Shown here piece by piece: positions 63,282 through 64,000 of a stretch of DNA of 64,000 bases. The notes below the pieces were generated by a model. The model searched no databases, was not told where the DNA came from, and was given only the letters and a program-made list of their open reading frames with translations. Each line of letters opens with the position of its first letter. Position 1 is the stretch's first letter. The stretch is from Amycolatopsis bartoniae (GTDB taxonomy: Bacteria; Actinomycetota; Actinomycetes; Mycobacteriales; Pseudonocardiaceae), in the NCBI RefSeq assembly GCF_014191255.1, contig NZ_JACHWH010000001.1:992001-1056000 (forward strand). The letters run 5' to 3'. The translations under genes and the position numbers were made by a program.

Positions 63282-64000
63282 ATGATCCTGGATCGCTTCC
63301 GGGTGCCGGGCAAGGTCGCCGTGGTCACCGGGTCGGGGCGCGGCATCGGCGCGGCCGCCGCCGTCGCACTGGCCGAGGCGGGTGCGGACGTCGTGCTCTC
63401 CGCCCGCACCCAGGCCGACCTGGAGAAGGTCGCCGAACGCGTGGCGCGGACGGGCCGCAGGGCGCACGTCGTGCCCGCGGACCTCAGCGATCCCGCGGCC
63501 GCCGGAGCGCTCGCCGCCGCCGCGGTGGAGGCGTTCGGGCGCCTGGACATCGTGGTGAACAACGTCGGCGGCACCTATCCGCGGCCGCTGCTGGAGACCA
63601 CGCCGGAGTTCCTCGAAGAGGCGTTCCGGTTCAACGTCGCCACCGCGCACGCACTGACCACCGCCGCCGTGCCCGCGATGCTGGAGGCGGGCGGCGGTGC
63701 GGTGGTGAGCATCTCGTCGAACATGGGCCGCATCGCGGGCCGCGGCTTCGCGGCGTACGGCACGGTGAAAGCCGCCCTCGCGCACTGGACGCGACTGGCG
63801 GCAGTGGACCTCGCGCCGCGGATCCGGGTGAACGCGATCGCGGTCGGTTCGGTGGCCACCTCGGCGCTCGACCTCGTGACGAGCAACGCGGAGATCCGCG
63901 AGAAGATGGAGTCGGCGACGCCGCTGCGGCGCATCGGCGACCCGGAGGACGTGGCCGCCGCGATCCTGTTCCTCGCCTCCTCCGCGGGCGCGTACGTCAC
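63282..64000 (+). CDS. SDR family oxidoreductase (truncated by window end)
   Basis: The frame is open from ATG 63282 to the end of the window, giving 239 residues without a stop. TGSGRGIG cofactor motif, NNVGG structural motif, Ser in VSISSN, catalytic YGTVK, and ending near the typical [10 protein letters not shown] region, so only a few residues are missing. TACAGT (63270-63275) is six bases before the ATG (leaderless). Resembles 3-oxoacyl-ACP-reductase-like SDRs; substrate unknown. Confidence 0.92.
   Translation, partial: MILDRFRVPGKVAVVTGSGRGIGAAAAVALAEAGADVVLSARTQADLEKVAERVARTGRRAHVVPADLSDPAAAGALAAAAVEAFGRLDIVVNNVGGTYPRPLLETTPEFLEEAFRFNVATAHALTTAAVPAMLEAGGGAVVSISSNMGRIAGRGFAAYGTVKAALAHWTRLAAVDLAPRIRVNAIAVGSVATSALDLVTSNAEIREKMESATPLRRIGDPEDVAAAILFLASSAGAYV

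Overview
The window is chromosomal DNA from a high-GC actinomycete, most likely Pseudonocardiaceae (an Amycolatopsis-like genome). Evidence: GC-saturated third codon positions with many GTG starts; the DUF3046-recA-recX order; an Rv0250c/Sdh1-type succinate dehydrogenase operon; class II DAHP synthase; a PASTA kinase beside an Rv2175c-like regulator; an F420-dependent (LLM) oxidoreductase; and a complete Entner-Doudoroff pair. The block metF / polyprenyl synthetase / Rv2175c-like / pknL / aroG keeps the order and orientation of M. tuberculosis Rv2172c-Rv2178c (from memory). No tRNA, rRNA, IS element, prophage or CRISPR array was recognised. Genus assignment is inference.

Layout. 0-2 kb: end of an unknown gene, then a KAP P-loop NTPase fused to a receiver-like domain. 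2-5.7 kb (minus): small protein-sdhC-sdhA-sdhB. 5.9-8.4 kb: edd-eda, then a low-complexity gap with a 15-copy heptamer. 9-13.5 kb: lipase-maturation-factor membrane protein, then an SDR/MFS efflux operon divergent from its TetR, with three identical operators at 20-bp pitch. 13.6-22.8 kb: DNA-repair block (recX, recA, DUF3046, a 30-aa membrane microprotein, a membrane-anchored Hsp70-like protein, lhr). 22.8-30 kb: def, ACT-GNAT, VOC protein with a large repeat array at its 5' end, a HEPN/maleylpyruvate-isomerase-like operon behind two LexA boxes, YbaK-GNAT, and an EamA exporter with a leader peptide. 30-39 kb: DUF885 peptidase, metF, bile-acid-type symporter with divergent LysR, secreted GH11 xylanase plus CE4 esterase, AraC regulator, alpha/beta hydrolase, PIG-L deacetylase. 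39-50 kb: polyprenyl synthetase and CrtI-like oxidase, F420 oxidoreductase, MFS, Rv2175c-like/PknL, WS/DGAT, 2H phosphoesterase, VOC, aroG. 50-64 kb: MMPL transporter, gltD-gltB, B12 riboswitch with btuFCD, SDR/TetR pair, and a truncated SDR.

Regulatory themes. Damage-type control signals recur: recA has a RecA-NDp-type promoter plus a LexA box, lhr has a RecA-NDp-type promoter placed so that its mRNA would be leaderless, and the HEPN operon has two LexA boxes. About a dozen genes have an nAnnnT hexamer 6-8 nt before the start codon and no Shine-Dalgarno, so leaderless transcription is probably common. Four long intergenic stretches (8.4-9.1, 14.2-14.8, 25.4-26.2, 36.4-37.0 kb) are degenerate tandem arrays; three show periods near 60-95 bp with unrelated consensus sequences, and two contain copies of the end of the adjacent gene.

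The best candidates for something undescribed are the LexA-controlled HEPN operon, the KAP-receiver fusion, and the gene-end-derived intergenic arrays.
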